From positions 1 through 64,000 of the forward strand of contig CAVPWP010000008.1 in assembly GCA_963709395.1 (NCBI GenBank): a stretch of 64,000 nucleotides of DNA. Reading direction: 5' to 3'. A model generated the notes under the pieces. The model had not been told where the DNA came from and searched no databases. It was given only the letters and a program-made list of their open reading frames with translations. The first letter of the stretch is position 1; the number at the start of each line of letters is the position of its first letter. The DNA comes from CAVPWP01 sp963709395. Its GTDB lineage: Bacteria > Pseudomonadota > Alphaproteobacteria > Rhodobacterales > Rhodobacteraceae. Both the position numbers and the translations under genes were made by a program. This document shows positions 1-9,147 of the stretch, one piece after another.

Positions 1-200
1 ATCTGGCGCGCCGGTGGCGACGCCGCAGCAGCATCAGCCACACGCCGGCGTGCAGGCAGCCTGTGCTGATCAGGAGCAGGTAGCCGAGAATCCAGCCGGG
101 ATCAGGCAGATAGAGCCCGAAGCGAGGGCAACCGCGCTCAGTAGCAGATAAAGAAATGGCAGTGCTGCGGTACCCCGGTTCCGGCAGCCAGATGCGCCGC
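1..200 (-). CDS. Partial membrane protein (runs off left edge)
   Basis: Reading the minus strand from about 200 towards 1 gives a hydrophobic segment rich in Leu and Ala, then a second one with the words PGWILGYLLL and GVWLMLLRRR. This looks like two transmembrane helices followed by a basic end. The frame changes once, near 110, as in many genes of this part of the window. No stop is reached before the edge and no start could be fixed, so the family is unknown. It follows the metallopeptidase gene on the same strand. Confidence 0.3.
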
Positions 201-339
201 GAGAAGGCGGCGCATGCGCCCTTTGGAAACTGACTGCCGGGGGGGGGCGCCGGTTTGTTGAACATGCCGCCGCCTGATAAGGGGCAGTGTCGCCGACAGG
301 CTGACGCCTGTCTGTGTGCAGACTCACAAGGCGGAATTT

Positions 340-1554
340 TCAGTCGAAGCCGGGTACAGCAGTGGGGGCAAGCGAGCGGGGGTATCTGCCCGGTAAGTTG
401 CTGCACCCTGCTGCGCAGGCTCTGCAGTTCCGCGACATGTCCGCCGGACACCATATCCCTTACCAGGCCGGCCAGATTGGTCCGGCTTCCCGTTTTCCCT
501 GGCGCAGTTCAGCGTCGAGTTCATGGAAAACGGTTACGGGACGTGCGCTGACCGGGCCGGTGGAGGAGGCTGTGCGCATGCTGCGTACCTTGCCTCCCCA
601 ATTCTGCAGGCTGGCGATGGTTTGTACATAACGCGCCGTGAGATCGTGCCGGAATCCTTGAGCGCACGCAGCGACAGGAATTCGGCGAGACCCTCATCGA
701 TCCAGTCCTGGTCGCGCGGTGTCTTGAGGTCCATCAGCAGGACGTGAACGATTTCGTGCACGATGGTGCTGGTGCCGTTCTCGCTGATCAGCGGCCGGCT
801 GGCATGTACGAATATGGAGTTGGGTGCGGACAAGGCGCCCAGCCACATCGGGTCCCCTGCCGCCACGATGTTGATGTAGGGGAGGGCTCGCCGATCGCGG
901 GTACCAGCTGCGGGATCGTCCAGCGCAGGAGGCCCAGCATGGCGATCCGCTCCATCCGCAGTCCGCGCGGCGCGGTCACGGTGATTTCGATGCTGTCGAT
1001 GAAGTCCCGGCGGGTGCCGAGGTCGCCGGCAGTGATCCAGCCAATGGGCCGGGCGAGGCGGTCACCGGGATTGTGGATCGGCAGCGGCCCAGTCCGTCGG
1101 GCAGGTAGGGGGTAATCAGCGACCAGTTCTTCGGCAGGCCGACCGACAGGTCGCCCTTGAGCGTGCTGCCCTTGGTGCGGCGCGAGCAGGGGATAGGGAA
1201 GGCATTTTCGCCACGAAAGAGCGCGAAATGGCCGCCGACCCACGCATCGTGGCCGGATGCATGCCCTCGCGACGGTGACTGAGCCAACCCGGTAGCGAAG
1301 TGTTCCGCCGGCAGCCGGCGGGACCAGACCAGCTTCCGTCTACGTTGAGTGCCGTCGCCCTGCTGCTTTGCACGTGCTGGTGTCCAGCACGACTTCGCGC
1401 AGTGCGCCGTCGCCCTGCCGTACGATGATGCGGGCTGCAGTGACGTTCCGGTGTCGACTTCCAGCTGCAGCTGGCAATGCAGGCTTTCGGCCGCGAGTGC
1501 CGGCGCCTGGCCACGGCCAGGCCAGTACAGGGCAGCGCGAAGCGAGACCGGCAC
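340..1554 (-). CDS. Frameshifted zinc metallopeptidase (HExxH, gluzincin-like)
   Basis: The minus strand encodes HEIVHVLL (about 745-760), an HExxH zinc site, followed about 20 residues later by DEGLAEFLSL, which supplies the third zinc ligand of gluzincin-type peptidases. Upstream parts, readable only by changing frame several times, include ITVTAPRGLRMERIAM and a possible N-terminal signal region beginning at a GTG near 1554. The C-terminal part contains ELQSLRSRVQQLTG and probably ends near 340. At least four frame changes are needed. No homologous family could be named beyond the motif. It begins just after the stop of the upstream lipoprotein gene (about 1575), so the genes are probably cotranscribed. 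Confidence 0.5.
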
Positions 1555-1574
1555 TTGTGCGGGAGCAGGGCCGG

Positions 1575-2235
1575 TCAGGACGGCCCCTCCTGCACGATGA
1601 ACTGCCGCAGTTCACGCGCGAGTCCCTTGCAGGCGGCGGTCTGGGTGCGGGCGATGAATGGTAGCGGCAGGATCAGCGCCGGCACCATCGATGTGCCGTG
1701 GACATCGGTACTGACCTCGCCGGCCGAGCTGCGGCTTCTTGAGGTCCCAGACCGTGGCTTCGTACGAACCGTCGTTCTCCCACCAGACCAGACCGAAGCA
1801 GGCGCCGCCAGTCGGGCCGGCCGCGCAGCTCATGCCGCCACCGTCGGAGGTTTCTCCGTGCTGCCCTTGACGACCAGGTACCGTACGCCGCGCATTGATG
1901 CGCTCGGTCACACCCGGCCGCGCGAGCAGTTCGGGCAGCGCCTCGATCTCTGGGGCATCGTGCGTGGCTCGAACCATGGAAACAGTTCGTCGCGGAATTG
2001 CTCAGACGGGTAGACATTGAGCGCCTCCGCCCGTCGTCCAGTTCGTCATTGACGCAATTCAGGAAGCCGGACTCGGTCTTGTTGCCGCTGTGATAGCTGG
2101 TGGCAAGGACGACGACTGACTCATCGTCGGCGATGCCGGTGGCGAGTTCTTGGATTCCTCGACTCGGGACGTCACACATCCGGTACAGGTACTGAGCAGC
2201 AGGGGCACGGGCACCAGCCAGTGATGTTCGCAAGT
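1575..2235 (-). CDS. Frameshifted hypothetical lipoprotein B
   Basis: Minus-strand pieces in different frames join into one protein. It has a hydrophobic start with VPVPLLL and a cysteine in TGCVTSR, then ESVVVLATSYHSGN, GFLNCVNDELDDG, PEIEALPELLARPG, CFGLVWWENDG and ARELRQFIVQEG before a stop at 1575. The start looks like a lipoprotein signal, so it is probably an envelope lipoprotein. Its real start is hidden by a frame change near 2230. It lies between lipoprotein A and the metallopeptidase on the same strand. No known domain was recognised. Confidence 0.4.
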
Positions 2236-2236
2236 T

Positions 2237-2837
2237 GTCTGTTGGGTGCCGGCATCGGATTTCTCCTGCAGCACGCGATCCCGGCTTGCGGCGAACCCGA
2301 GGGTGATCGTCGTGGCCGCATCCCGCAGGGCCAGGATGGTGGCCTGCTCCATCGAGCGTGCCGGCTGCGGTGTGGTTTCGGCGGCTTCGCCATAGGCACT
2401 GACATTCCAGGCGGTCAGCAGTTCGCCGTCGGGCCGGAACACGCTGACAGTGTAGCGTATCCAGACGGAATACTTGTTCGTTGCCGACTGGCTGGGCAAG
2501 GAGAATTCGAAGGCGTCGATCGACGGTTCGATGATGACGTCGAAGCCCGCGGATACCCGCTGCCGGTAGGCCGCCCGCGTGTGCGCGTCGCGAAACAGCC
2601 GCCGCGAGGCATCGAAGAGCGCGACATTGGCTTGCCGAGGGCAATATCCCACCTGAGTCTCCTCCCCGTTTTCGGTATAGTGGAAGCCAGAGAATCTGGT
2701 GTGAAGTAGAGGCCACGCATCGGTGGCAGGGGCTCCACCAGAGGCTCCGGGACGCGGTCGGGAACGGTCAGTGCCTGGTCGCAGCCGGCCGGCAGCAGCA
2801 AACTCAGGGTGGTCGCAAGGACACGACCGGTGCGCAT
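2237..2837 (-). CDS. Frameshifted hypothetical lipoprotein A
   Basis: An ATG at 2837 on the minus strand opens a clear lipoprotein signal: Met-Arg-Thr, a hydrophobic core with TLSLLL, and the lipobox LPAGC, so Cys19 is the likely lipidated residue. The next part contains PPMRGLYFTPDSLAST. After a frame change near 2650 it continues with GFDVIIEPSIDAFEF, NKYSVWIRYTVSVFRPDG and ATILALRDAATTITLGF, a beta-rich region ending in a helix. The general plan resembles envelope lipoproteins of the LptE/LpoB type, but this is a loose comparison. It follows fieF closely and precedes lipoprotein B. Confidence 0.45.
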
Positions 2838-2839
2838 GC

Positions 2840-3818
2840 CTTCGCAAGCCGCCCGAGCCCGCCAGAATGGCTGCTGGCTTCTCGAAGTCGTCACGCCGCT
2901 CGGCAAAGCCGAGCGGGTCCGGGTGAATGATGATTTCGCAGCCCGGATAGGCGTCGTCGATCCGTCCTCCACTTCGTCGAGGATCCGGTGGGTATCGATC
3001 AGGGAGGTGCGGGGCTCCAGTTCGAGGTGAAACTGCACGATGTAGCCGGCACCGCTGCCGGGTGCGCAGGTCGTGAAAGCCCAGCACCTTGGCGTGCGCC
3101 GTGGCCAGGTCGCGAATGCGCTCGCGGTCGTCGTCCGGAATTTCCCGGTCCAGCAGGATGTCGAGAGACTTCGTCGCGATGACGCCAGGCGCCGTCGAAC
3201 CAGAAATGCGGCCACGCCCAGGCCGACGATCGGGTCCAGCCCGCGCCAGGCCGGTGTAGGTGGCGATGGCCACGCCGACAACCACGCCGAGGTTGAGGAC
3301 CAGACGTCGGTCTTGTAGTGCATGGCATCGGCGGCGATCGCCACCGAGCCGGTCTCGCGGCTGACGTAGCGCTGCCAGCTGACCAGTCGCGAGCGTGATG
3401 ATCGTGGAGGCAAGATGACGCCATGCCGGTCACCGGTTGCTCGATCGGTGCCGGGCGCATGAGGCGGTTTACCGCCTCCTGCCCACAAAGATGCCGGAGC
3501 CACTGATGATCAGCGCCTGGAGGAGGGCGGCGAGGCCTTCGGCCTTGCCGTGTCCGAAGCGATGTTCGAGGTCCGGGGGGCGCAGCGAATAGCGCACGGC
3601 CCAGAAGGTCAGCAGCGAGGCCAGTACGTCGAGAAGAGATCGGCGAGGGAGCTCAGTATCGAGACCGAGTCGGTGGCCTGCCAGGCCCAGGTTTTGACCA
3701 GCACCAGGCTGCACGGCGACGGGGACCGACGCGTAGGTGGCCGACTTGAGCAGTCTGACGCGTCGGCTTTGCTGAGGCGAGGTGTATTTTTTTCAACAGC
3801 TTTGCTGGTACGGGCCAC
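2840..3818 (-). CDS. fieF: Cation diffusion facilitator FieF-like, frameshifted
   Basis: Several minus-strand frames join into a CDF-family divalent-cation/proton antiporter. The N-terminal membrane region includes WQATDSVSILSSLAD, carrying the metal-site Asp. Next come LEHRFGHGKAEGLAAL, the typical FieF/YiiP signature, and DAMHYKTDV, which matches the HxxxD metal site of helix 5. The C-terminal cytosolic domain has KVLGFHDLRTR, LELEPRTSLIDTHRILDEVE and CEIIIHPDP. At least four single-base frame changes are needed. The ATG at 3818 gives a normal N-terminus. The family exports zinc or iron from the cytoplasm. The promoter would lie in the gap to the divergent EamA gene. Confidence 0.7.
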
Positions 3819-3966
3819 TATAGATCATCCGGGGTATACAAACCGTGCCGCCAAATCCATGTTGGCGACAATCAGCCGCATTATGCCATGTATCACCAGA
3901 TGCATCATGGCCTGCCTGCCGCCAACCGGCTAATATTCCCGCGCCTCCACATTGGCCACGCGCCGC

Positions 3967-4838
3967 ATGTCGCCGACTGAATTCCTGCAGATCATTCTGA
4001 TGGCGGCCGCCTGGGTGGATCGTTTCTGTTCCTGCGTATGACGGTCGGAGAGTTCGGTGTGGTACCGCTGATCGCCGTGCGGGTCACCATCGCCGGTCTG
4101 GTGCTGCTACCCGGGATTCTGCTCAACCCGATATGGCGGGAGCAGTTCCGCCAGAACTTTTTTCGGCTGCTGCTGCTGGGCGCATTCAATGCAGCCGTAC
4201 CGTTCTCGTTGTTTGCCTATGTGACCCTGTATGTCACGGCCGGTTTTGCTTCGATCATCAATGCGACGGCACCGTTATTTACGGCGTTTCTGGCCTGGTT
4301 GTGGCTTCGGGAGCGCCCCACGCTGATCCGCGTCGCCGGTCTGGCTATCGGGTTTACAGGCGTTGTGCTGCTGGTGGGTGGGTGCCGTTGGTGCAGGGGG
4401 GCACCTTGCTGGCGATCGCCGGGGCCTTTCTGGCCAGTTTTTTCTACGGTGTGGCGGCGAACTATGTGAAAACCCAGCTTGCCAGCGTGCACGCGTGGGT
4501 AACGACGGGTGGCAGTCTGGTATTCGCTGCGTTGCTGCTGCTACCACTCGCATTCTGGCAGCGGCCCGACCAGAGCCCTTCGACACAAGCATGGCTGGTG
4601 GTCGTGCTGCTTGCCGTCTTGTGTACCAGCATCCCGAACATCTATTACTTCCGCCTGGTCATCAGCGCAGGCCCGACCCGGGCCATGGCCGTTGCCTTCC
4701 TGATTCCGGTGTTTGGCATGTTGTGGGGCGCGCTTGTCCTGGACGAGGTGGGTTACGCTTGCGATGCTGGCGGGCTGCAGTGTGATCCTTCTAGGTACGG
4801 CATTGGTGGGTGGATTGACCAGCCGGCGTCTCCGCTAG
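3967..4838 (+). CDS. EamA/DMT-family transporter, frameshifted
   Basis: An ATG at 3967 starts a ten-helix EamA-type permease. Visible pieces are VPLIAVRVTIAGLVLLPG, GFASIINATAPLFTAFL, ALWL-type helices with RERPTLIRVAGLAIGF, then, after a frame change near 4385, YVKTQLASVHAWVTTG, SIPNIYYFRLVISAGPTRA and VAFLIPVFGMLWGAL, and finally a last helix after another change near 4752. A third change lies near 4015, where restoring one G gives GGSFLFLRM. The two EamA repeats and the stop at 4836-4838 give a normal family length. The substrate cannot be told; members export small metabolites or drugs. Confidence 0.7.
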
Positions 4839-4892
4839 GCTTCTGGCCCGTGTGCGCGCGCCAATTCCCGGGGCCACGGCCTGTATGCCTTT

Positions 4893-4937
4893 TGTGGCAG
4901 CAGAGTGCCCCTGGATTCAGGGCAGACTGCTGCCACA
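4893..4937. repeat. 45-bp palindrome between convergent genes
   Basis: An 11-bp perfect stem (4893-4903 with 4927-4937) encloses a second inner stem (about 4906-4913 with 4918-4924, one bulge). It sits between the ends of the EamA gene (+) and the porin gene (-), where a two-way terminator is expected. Neither side has a convincing T-run, so it may act as a Rho-assisted terminator or a 3' stabilising hairpin. Confidence 0.45.
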
Positions 4938-4978
4938 CCAGCTGCTTGTGGTTGACGGCCATTTACGGGTAGTCAGGC

Positions 4979-6257
4979 CTAGTCGTACTTGAACTCCATG
5001 TCCAGGAAGAGGGTGTCGTAGTCATATGGCACGCCACGGTTTTCCAGACCGTTGCTGTCTTGCCGCTCGCCCATTGAATAGCTGAACCTGGCCTTGACCT
5101 TGTCGGTGAGTGCATAGGCCACCTTGACTACATGCCCCTTGGCGTCGGTACCACCACCTGCGAAGTCAGAGTCAGCGAGCAGGCCGAGTACGGCGTCGGC
5201 TTCCAGATCCTGGTATGCATAGGCCAGTTCCCAGCTGCCGGTGGCTTTCTTTGCCTTGCCCAGTTTCAGGCCGGCGGAGATGCCGGTATCAAACTGGCCG
5301 GCATCGCGGTTGTTTGCGTAGTCCACAAACAGGCTGACCGGCAGATTGGCGACCTCGGTGCTGGCTTCGGCGAAGCCCTCGACGATGGAGTAGTCATACA
5401 GATAGGTACCATCCGGCGCTACTGAGTTGCCGAAGCACTCGCCTGTCTCGTAATAGCAGTCAACACTGGCTGCATCGATATTGTAGTAGCCGAGGCCACC
5501 CGAAAAGCTGACCCGGCCCAGAGCGCCGCGTGCGCCGGCCTGCAGCCCATAGGCAAACTCCTGGTCGGTATTGCTGTCGCTTTCCAGCCAGGTTCCCAGA
5601 GCCGTGCCAAAGAAAGAGCCGTTGTCGAAGGTCAGCTGTACGCCCTCCGGCCGCCAGTCGCCATCCCAGAGCATGCTGTGATCGCCGACCCGTACCAGCT
5701 TGTTCTCAAACTTGCCGCCGATATGAACGCTGTTGCTGGCGCCCCAGTCAAAATAGGCCAGGTCCAGGTAAATATCCTTGCTTGACGTCACCGCCGAGCG
5801 TCTGGTTGGCCGATACCGGGCTGTCGCTGCCGGTGGCCAGACCAAAGCCGATTTCCACGTCATTGGGCAGTTCAGCCACAAGCACCGGCCGCGCACGAAT
5901 ACGTTGCCGGTTACGTGCATCATCCTTGGACTGGTCGTCGTCGTTCGAATACCGGTACCTGAAGTCGCCCTTGATGCTGATTCGATCCGTCCAGTCCGGC
6001 GCTGCATTGGCTGCACTGACGGCCTCTACCTGTGCTGCGACCTGCGCGACCTGCTGGTTGGCCTGCTCGGCAGTCTGCTGGCTGCGTGCCGCGGCCTCCG
6101 TGGCCGCACTGCTGGACTGCTCCAGTTCAGTGACCCGCTGGCTCAATTGGGCGATGGTTGCCCGCAGTTCCGCAATGACCTCATCGTTGCTTGCGCCAAA
6201 GGCCGTATTGCAGGCCAGGAGCAGCCCCATACATATAGTCAGGAGATACTGTTTCAT
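4979..6257 (-). CDS. Putative outer-membrane porin with coiled-coil N-terminus
   Basis: The ATG at 6257 gives a clear signal peptide (MKQYLLTICMGLLLAC, cleavage near AFGA). A heptad coiled coil follows (residues about 25-75, with EVIAELRATIAQLSQRVTEL). The rest is a beta-barrel with many Tyr/Phe/Gly strands, for example ISIKGDFRYRYSNDDDQ and KARFSYSMGER, and a last strand ending FKYD. This plan fits the putative porin family Porin_5, with a trimerising coiled coil before the barrel. One frame change near 5780 interrupts it. The length of about 425 residues is normal. It would sit in the outer membrane; its solute is unknown. It is convergent with the EamA transporter. Confidence 0.7.
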
Positions 6258-6342
6258 GTCTGACACTCTTTTCCTTAACCAGAAACCAAAATGGTATTTC
6301 CGCAGTTCTCCCTGCGGATGGACGCATTGTGTATGGCTGGTG

Positions 6343-6910
6343 TTACAGATTCATGAAAGCGGGGGAGGAGGGTTCCCCGGGAGCGCGATTCTTCGGGCCG
6401 TCAGCAGCGTGCTTCGCGTTCCAGCAATGCGCGCTTTCGCGCCACGCCCAGCGGTAACCGGACAGACCACCATCGCTGCGTACCACACGATGACACGGGA
6501 CAGCGATGGCCAGCGCGTTGGCGGCACAGGCAGCTGCTACCGCTCGCGCAGCTCTCGTCGCGTTATCCGCCTTGCGATATCGGCATAGCTGGCCGTTTCT
6601 CGGCTGGAATCCTGCGTAGTGCTTGCCAGACGCGTTGCTGGAATTGGGTGCCCCGCAGATCAAGCGTTGGCCTGAAGCCGGTTGCAGGGAAGTCCACACA
6701 GCGTGCCGCTTGCTCCAGCAGTTTCCTGAGCCCGGTCGTCGGCAATCAGCGTAGCGCCGGGAAACCGGGTCTGAAGGTCGCGGGTCAGCGTGCCCGGCTT
6801 GTCACCGAGGAAGATGGCGCAGATGCCATGCGCGCTGGTTGCCACCAGTATCTGCCCGAGTGAGCACTGGCCAATCGTGAAGCATATTGCGGTGTCGCAG
6901 TGTCTCAATT
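6343..6910 (-). CDS. Methylated-DNA-protein-cysteine methyltransferase, frameshifted
   Basis: The core AIAVPCHRVVRSDGGLSGYRW carries the PCHRV active site, whose Cys takes the methyl group from O6-methylguanine. Upstream pieces are IGQCSLGQILVATSAHGICA, KPGTLTRDLQTRFPGA and GTQFQQRVWQALRRIPA, the usual N-terminal domain and DNA-binding helix. Two or three frame changes lie between 6560 and 6760. The match to the C-terminal half of Ada is strong, but the AraC-type half is absent because the tmRNA hairpin lies just upstream. It is thus a stand-alone enzyme or an Ada fragment. A TTG near 6910 could be the start. This is uncertain. Confidence 0.65.
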
Positions 6911-6925
6911 GCAGTCCCCGGGAGC

Positions 6926-6955
6926 AGCCCCCCAACCGGAACGGGTCGGGGGGCT
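6926..6955 (-). terminator. Hairpin downstream of tmRNA
   Basis: A 12-bp GC-rich stem (6926-6937 with 6944-6955, one G-U pair on the minus strand) and a 6-nt loop lie directly after the tmRNA 3' end. No U-tract follows, so it may work as an attenuated or factor-dependent terminator or protect the 3' end before processing. Confidence 0.5.
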
Positions 6956-6960
6956 TGTCT

Positions 6961-7326
6961 TGGTGGAGGCGGCGGGAATCGAACCCGCGTCCGCAAGTCC
7001 GCTGCCATGGGATCTACATGCTTATTCCGCCTTTTGTCTTACTGGCAGCTACCCGACGGACAGGGACAACTGACAGCCAGTCCAGTAATAGGCAGTTAAC
7101 CGTCGGGTCCCGGACATACCCTCGGGCGAGCTTGTGTTAAATGACTCCTGGCTCCGGACCGCACAAGCACGGACCCGGTCAGAAGGCTCTAGCGCTGGTT
7201 TTTAAGCAGCGAGAGCGTAGTTGTCGTCGTTGGCAACTATAAGGTTTGCAGATGGATTTACGAGGTAACCTGCACCTCGGCATGCACCCAGGGGTTTGTA
7301 ACCCACGTCGAAACCATGTCGCCCCC
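6961..7326 (-). ncRNA. ssrA: tmRNA (one-piece)
   Basis: The 3' end reads GCCTCCACCA on the minus strand, with a T-arm GGTTCGATTCC just before it. It pairs with the 5' end GGGGGC at 7326 to form the tRNA-like acceptor. The tag frame starts at GCC (7234-7232), encodes ANDDNYALAA and ends with TAA at 7204-7202, so trapped proteins receive a normal degradation tag. tmRNA with SmpB frees stalled ribosomes. The one-piece form with encoded CCA fits Gammaproteobacteria; alphaproteobacteria have a permuted two-piece form. smpB lies about 100 bp upstream on the same strand. Confidence 0.95.
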
Positions 7327-7399
7327 GGTAGATCGATTATTGGGGTCAGGGTCCGGGAAGGCAAGGGAGGGGTCGGCGCTGAGGCGGTTCCGGTGGGAG

Positions 7400-7423
7400 G
7401 ATCGCGCCTGAAGGCGCTCCTAC
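7400..7423. repeat. REP-like palindromic element
   Basis: The minus strand reads GTAGGAGCGCC then TTCAGGCGCGATC, a small imperfect palindrome with the GTAGGAGC lead typical of intergenic REP elements in Pseudomonas and Xanthomonas relatives. It lies between smpB and ssrA. Only one copy was found in this window. Confidence 0.4.
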
Positions 7424-7431
7424 GGGGGCTC

Positions 7432-7887
7432 TTACCCGCGGCGCAGAAGGCGGCTTTTCTGCCGTTGCCAGTCCCGGTCCTTGATGGTGTCGCGCTTGTC
7501 CTGGCTCTTCTTGCCCTTGGCGAGGCCCAGCGTGACCTTGACCTTGCCCTTGTCCCAGCGCATGGCCAGCGGCACCAGCGTGTAGCCGTCGCGCTCCACG
7601 TTGCTGCGCAGCCGGTCGATTTCGCGGCGGTGGAGCAGGAGTTTGCGCAGCCGCACCGGATCAGGGATCACGTGGGTCGAGGCGGATGGCAGGGGGGCGA
7701 TATTAGCGCCGAGCAGCCAGACTTCACCCTCGCGGAAGATCGCATAGGCTTCCTTGAGGTTGCCGCGCGCCGCGCGCAGGCTCTTGACTTCCCAGCCAGT
7801 GAGCGCAATTCCGGCTTCGATCTGATCCTCGATGAAATAGTCGAAGCGCGCCTTGCGATTTTCGACGGATAAGGCTCGATCCGGCAC
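7432..7887 (-). CDS. smpB: SsrA-binding protein SmpB
   Basis: SmpB binds the tRNA-like end of tmRNA and brings it to stalled ribosomes. The sequence shows FDYFIEDQIEAGIALTGWE, VKSLRAARGNLKEAYA, the central beta-barrel with RDGYTLVPLAMRW, KVKVTLGLAKGKK, and the basic tail DTIKDRDWQRQKSRLL that helps mimic an mRNA codon. The frame is open from a GTG at 7887 (151 residues). A better start is probably the ATG at 7921 (MSSAKSSKPAK), one base out of frame near 7888, which would give the usual length of about 160. It is adjacent to ssrA, its partner RNA, and divergent from ratA. Confidence 0.93.
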   Translation of the reverse strand: MPDRALSVENRKARFDYFIEDQIEAGIALTGWEVKSLRAARGNLKEAYAIFREGEVWLLGANIAPLPSASTHVIPDPVRLRKLLLHRREIDRLRSNVERDGYTLVPLAMRWDKGKVKVTLGLAKGKKSQDKRDTIKDRDWQRQKSRLLRRG

Positions 7888-7997
7888 CTTTGGCCGGCTT
7901 GCTGGATTTGGCAGAGCTCATGGGTGAATTGTCGGCGCGACGCAGTTCGGCAACAATCCTGCCAAGTTTGTGCGGATAGCGAAACCGATCGTTCCAC

Positions 7998-8429
7998 ATG
8001 CGTGAAGTTCACCGTAGTGCCATCGTGCCGTATCCGGCACCGGCCATGTATGCCCTGGTCGCTGACCTCGAGGCCTATCCGGAGTTTCTGCCCGGTTGCA
8101 CCGGTAGTGCGGTGCTGGAGCGGGAGGCGGATTCCCTGCTGGCGAGCCTGTCCCTGTCGAAAGGGCCGTTTCAGGCATCCTTCACCACGCGCAACGTGCT
8201 GGAGCCGCCACGCAGGATGATCATGGACCTGGTTGATGGGCCATTCAGCAGTCTGCACGGGGAGTGGACGCTGGTGCCGCTCGGCGAGAATGGCTGTCGT
8301 ATTGAACTGCGGGTGCGCTTTGAATTCGCCAGCACAACACGTGATTTGCTGCTTGGGCCCGCCTTCGAGCTGACCTGCGGCGGCCTCGTGGATGCGTTTG
8401 TCAGCCGGGCGAAGAAACTTTATGGCTGA
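7998..8429 (+). CDS. ratA: RatA-family START-like protein
   Basis: 143 residues, START/polyketide-cyclase-like fold. The N-terminus SAIVPYPAPAMYALVADLE and PEFLPGCTGS is the RatA/CoQ10-binding signature; the C-terminus has FELTCGGLVDAFVSRAKKLYG. E. coli RatA has been described as interfering with ribosome subunit joining, while eukaryotic and other bacterial members (Coq10) bind ubiquinone; which applies here cannot be decided. Intact. Its end overlaps rnfH by 8 bases (ATGGCTGA), and it is divergent from smpB, as in many gammaproteobacteria. Confidence 0.88.
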   Translation: MREVHRSAIVPYPAPAMYALVADLEAYPEFLPGCTGSAVLEREADSLLASLSLSKGPFQASFTTRNVLEPPRRMIMDLVDGPFSSLHGEWTLVPLGENGCRIELRVRFEFASTTRDLLLGPAFELTCGGLVDAFVSRAKKLYG

Positions 8430-8727
8430 GCTGATCGAGGTGCAGGTGGCCTATGCGCGGCCCGATGTGCAGGTAGTCAGGGCGATCAGCGTACCGGCAG
8501 GTACCCGGGCGCGCGCAGTGCTCATGTTATCGGGGCTCGCTGCACAGTTTGCAGAAATTGACCTTGACCACTGCCCGCTCGGTATCTTCGGGCGAGAGAT
8601 CAGCGGGGAGCGCGAACTGCAGGCGGGCGATCGTCTGGAGGTATACAGACCGCTGATCAGGGACCCGCGTACCGCGAGATGGGAGGCGGTCGCGCAGGGC
8701 ACCGTGCTGGGCCGAAGCGGCAGGTAG
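8422..8727 (+). CDS. rnfH: RnfH-family ubiquitin-like protein
   Basis: 101 residues starting at the ATG overlapping the ratA stop. ELIEVQVAYARPDVQ starts a beta-grasp (ubiquitin-like) fold, LGIFGREISGERELQ fills the middle, and GDRLEVYRPLIRDPR is the RnfH C-terminal signature. The family is named after an Rnf-cluster gene, but the cellular job of this stand-alone ratA-linked form is not known. The overlap suggests translational coupling with ratA. Convergent with bamE, 8 bp away. Confidence 0.87.
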   Translation: MAELIEVQVAYARPDVQVVRAISVPAGTRARAVLMLSGLAAQFAEIDLDHCPLGIFGREISGERELQAGDRLEVYRPLIRDPRTARWEAVAQGTVLGRSGR

Positions 8728-8735
8728 CGGTTGCC

Positions 8736-9062
8736 TCAGGATGGCTTGTCGATCGGCACGTCCTGATCGATCTTTATCACAACATCGTCCTTGAACCAGA
8801 CAATCACCCAGTGCTGCAGAGGCGTATCGGTCTTGCCCGGTTTCAGGTAGTACATGTAATCCCAGCGATCCTTGCGCAAACCGGTACCTGCCACCGGTGT
8901 GCCGAGCAGAAAGCGCACCTGGTTGCGGGTCATGCCGATCTGTACGGCATCGATATCAGTCTGGTCGAGCAGATTGCCCTGCTGCACATCGACGCGATAC
9001 ACGCAGGCCGTCAGGCCGCAGAGCAATAACGGAATGAGGAGTCTGGTCAGCAGGCTGCGCAT
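8736..9062 (-). CDS. bamE: Outer membrane assembly lipoprotein BamE
   Basis: 108 residues with a lipoprotein signal ending LTAC (lipidated Cys19). VYRVDVQQGNLLDQTDID is the BamE lipid-proximal motif, followed by AVQIGMTRNQVRFLLGTP and DRWDYMYYLKPG, the SmpA/OmlA fold. BamE is a small part of the BAM complex that inserts beta-barrels in the outer membrane and binds phosphatidylglycerol. The ATG at 9062 is chosen because it starts the signal peptide. It is divergent from fur with an 85-bp gap, the omlA-fur arrangement also seen in Pseudomonas. Confidence 0.93.
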   Translation of the reverse strand: MRSLLTRLLIPLLLCGLTACVYRVDVQQGNLLDQTDIDAVQIGMTRNQVRFLLGTPVAGTGLRKDRWDYMYYLKPGKTDTPLQHWVIVWFKDDVVIKIDQDVPIDKPS

Positions 9063-9147
9063 CAGGGTCCGCCCCATGTTTCGGTGCTGGTAGCTGTGGT
9101 GAAGCTGGTGGATAATCCGGGCGGACGATAGCCGATCGAAGCTGCTG

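Noticed and set aside
1673..2716. Long minus-strand frames of 347 and 408 residues in 1.6-3.3 kb as single genes
   Set aside because: They mix parts of different proteins (two lipoproteins and FieF) by reading through frame changes; several parts are clear only in other frames.
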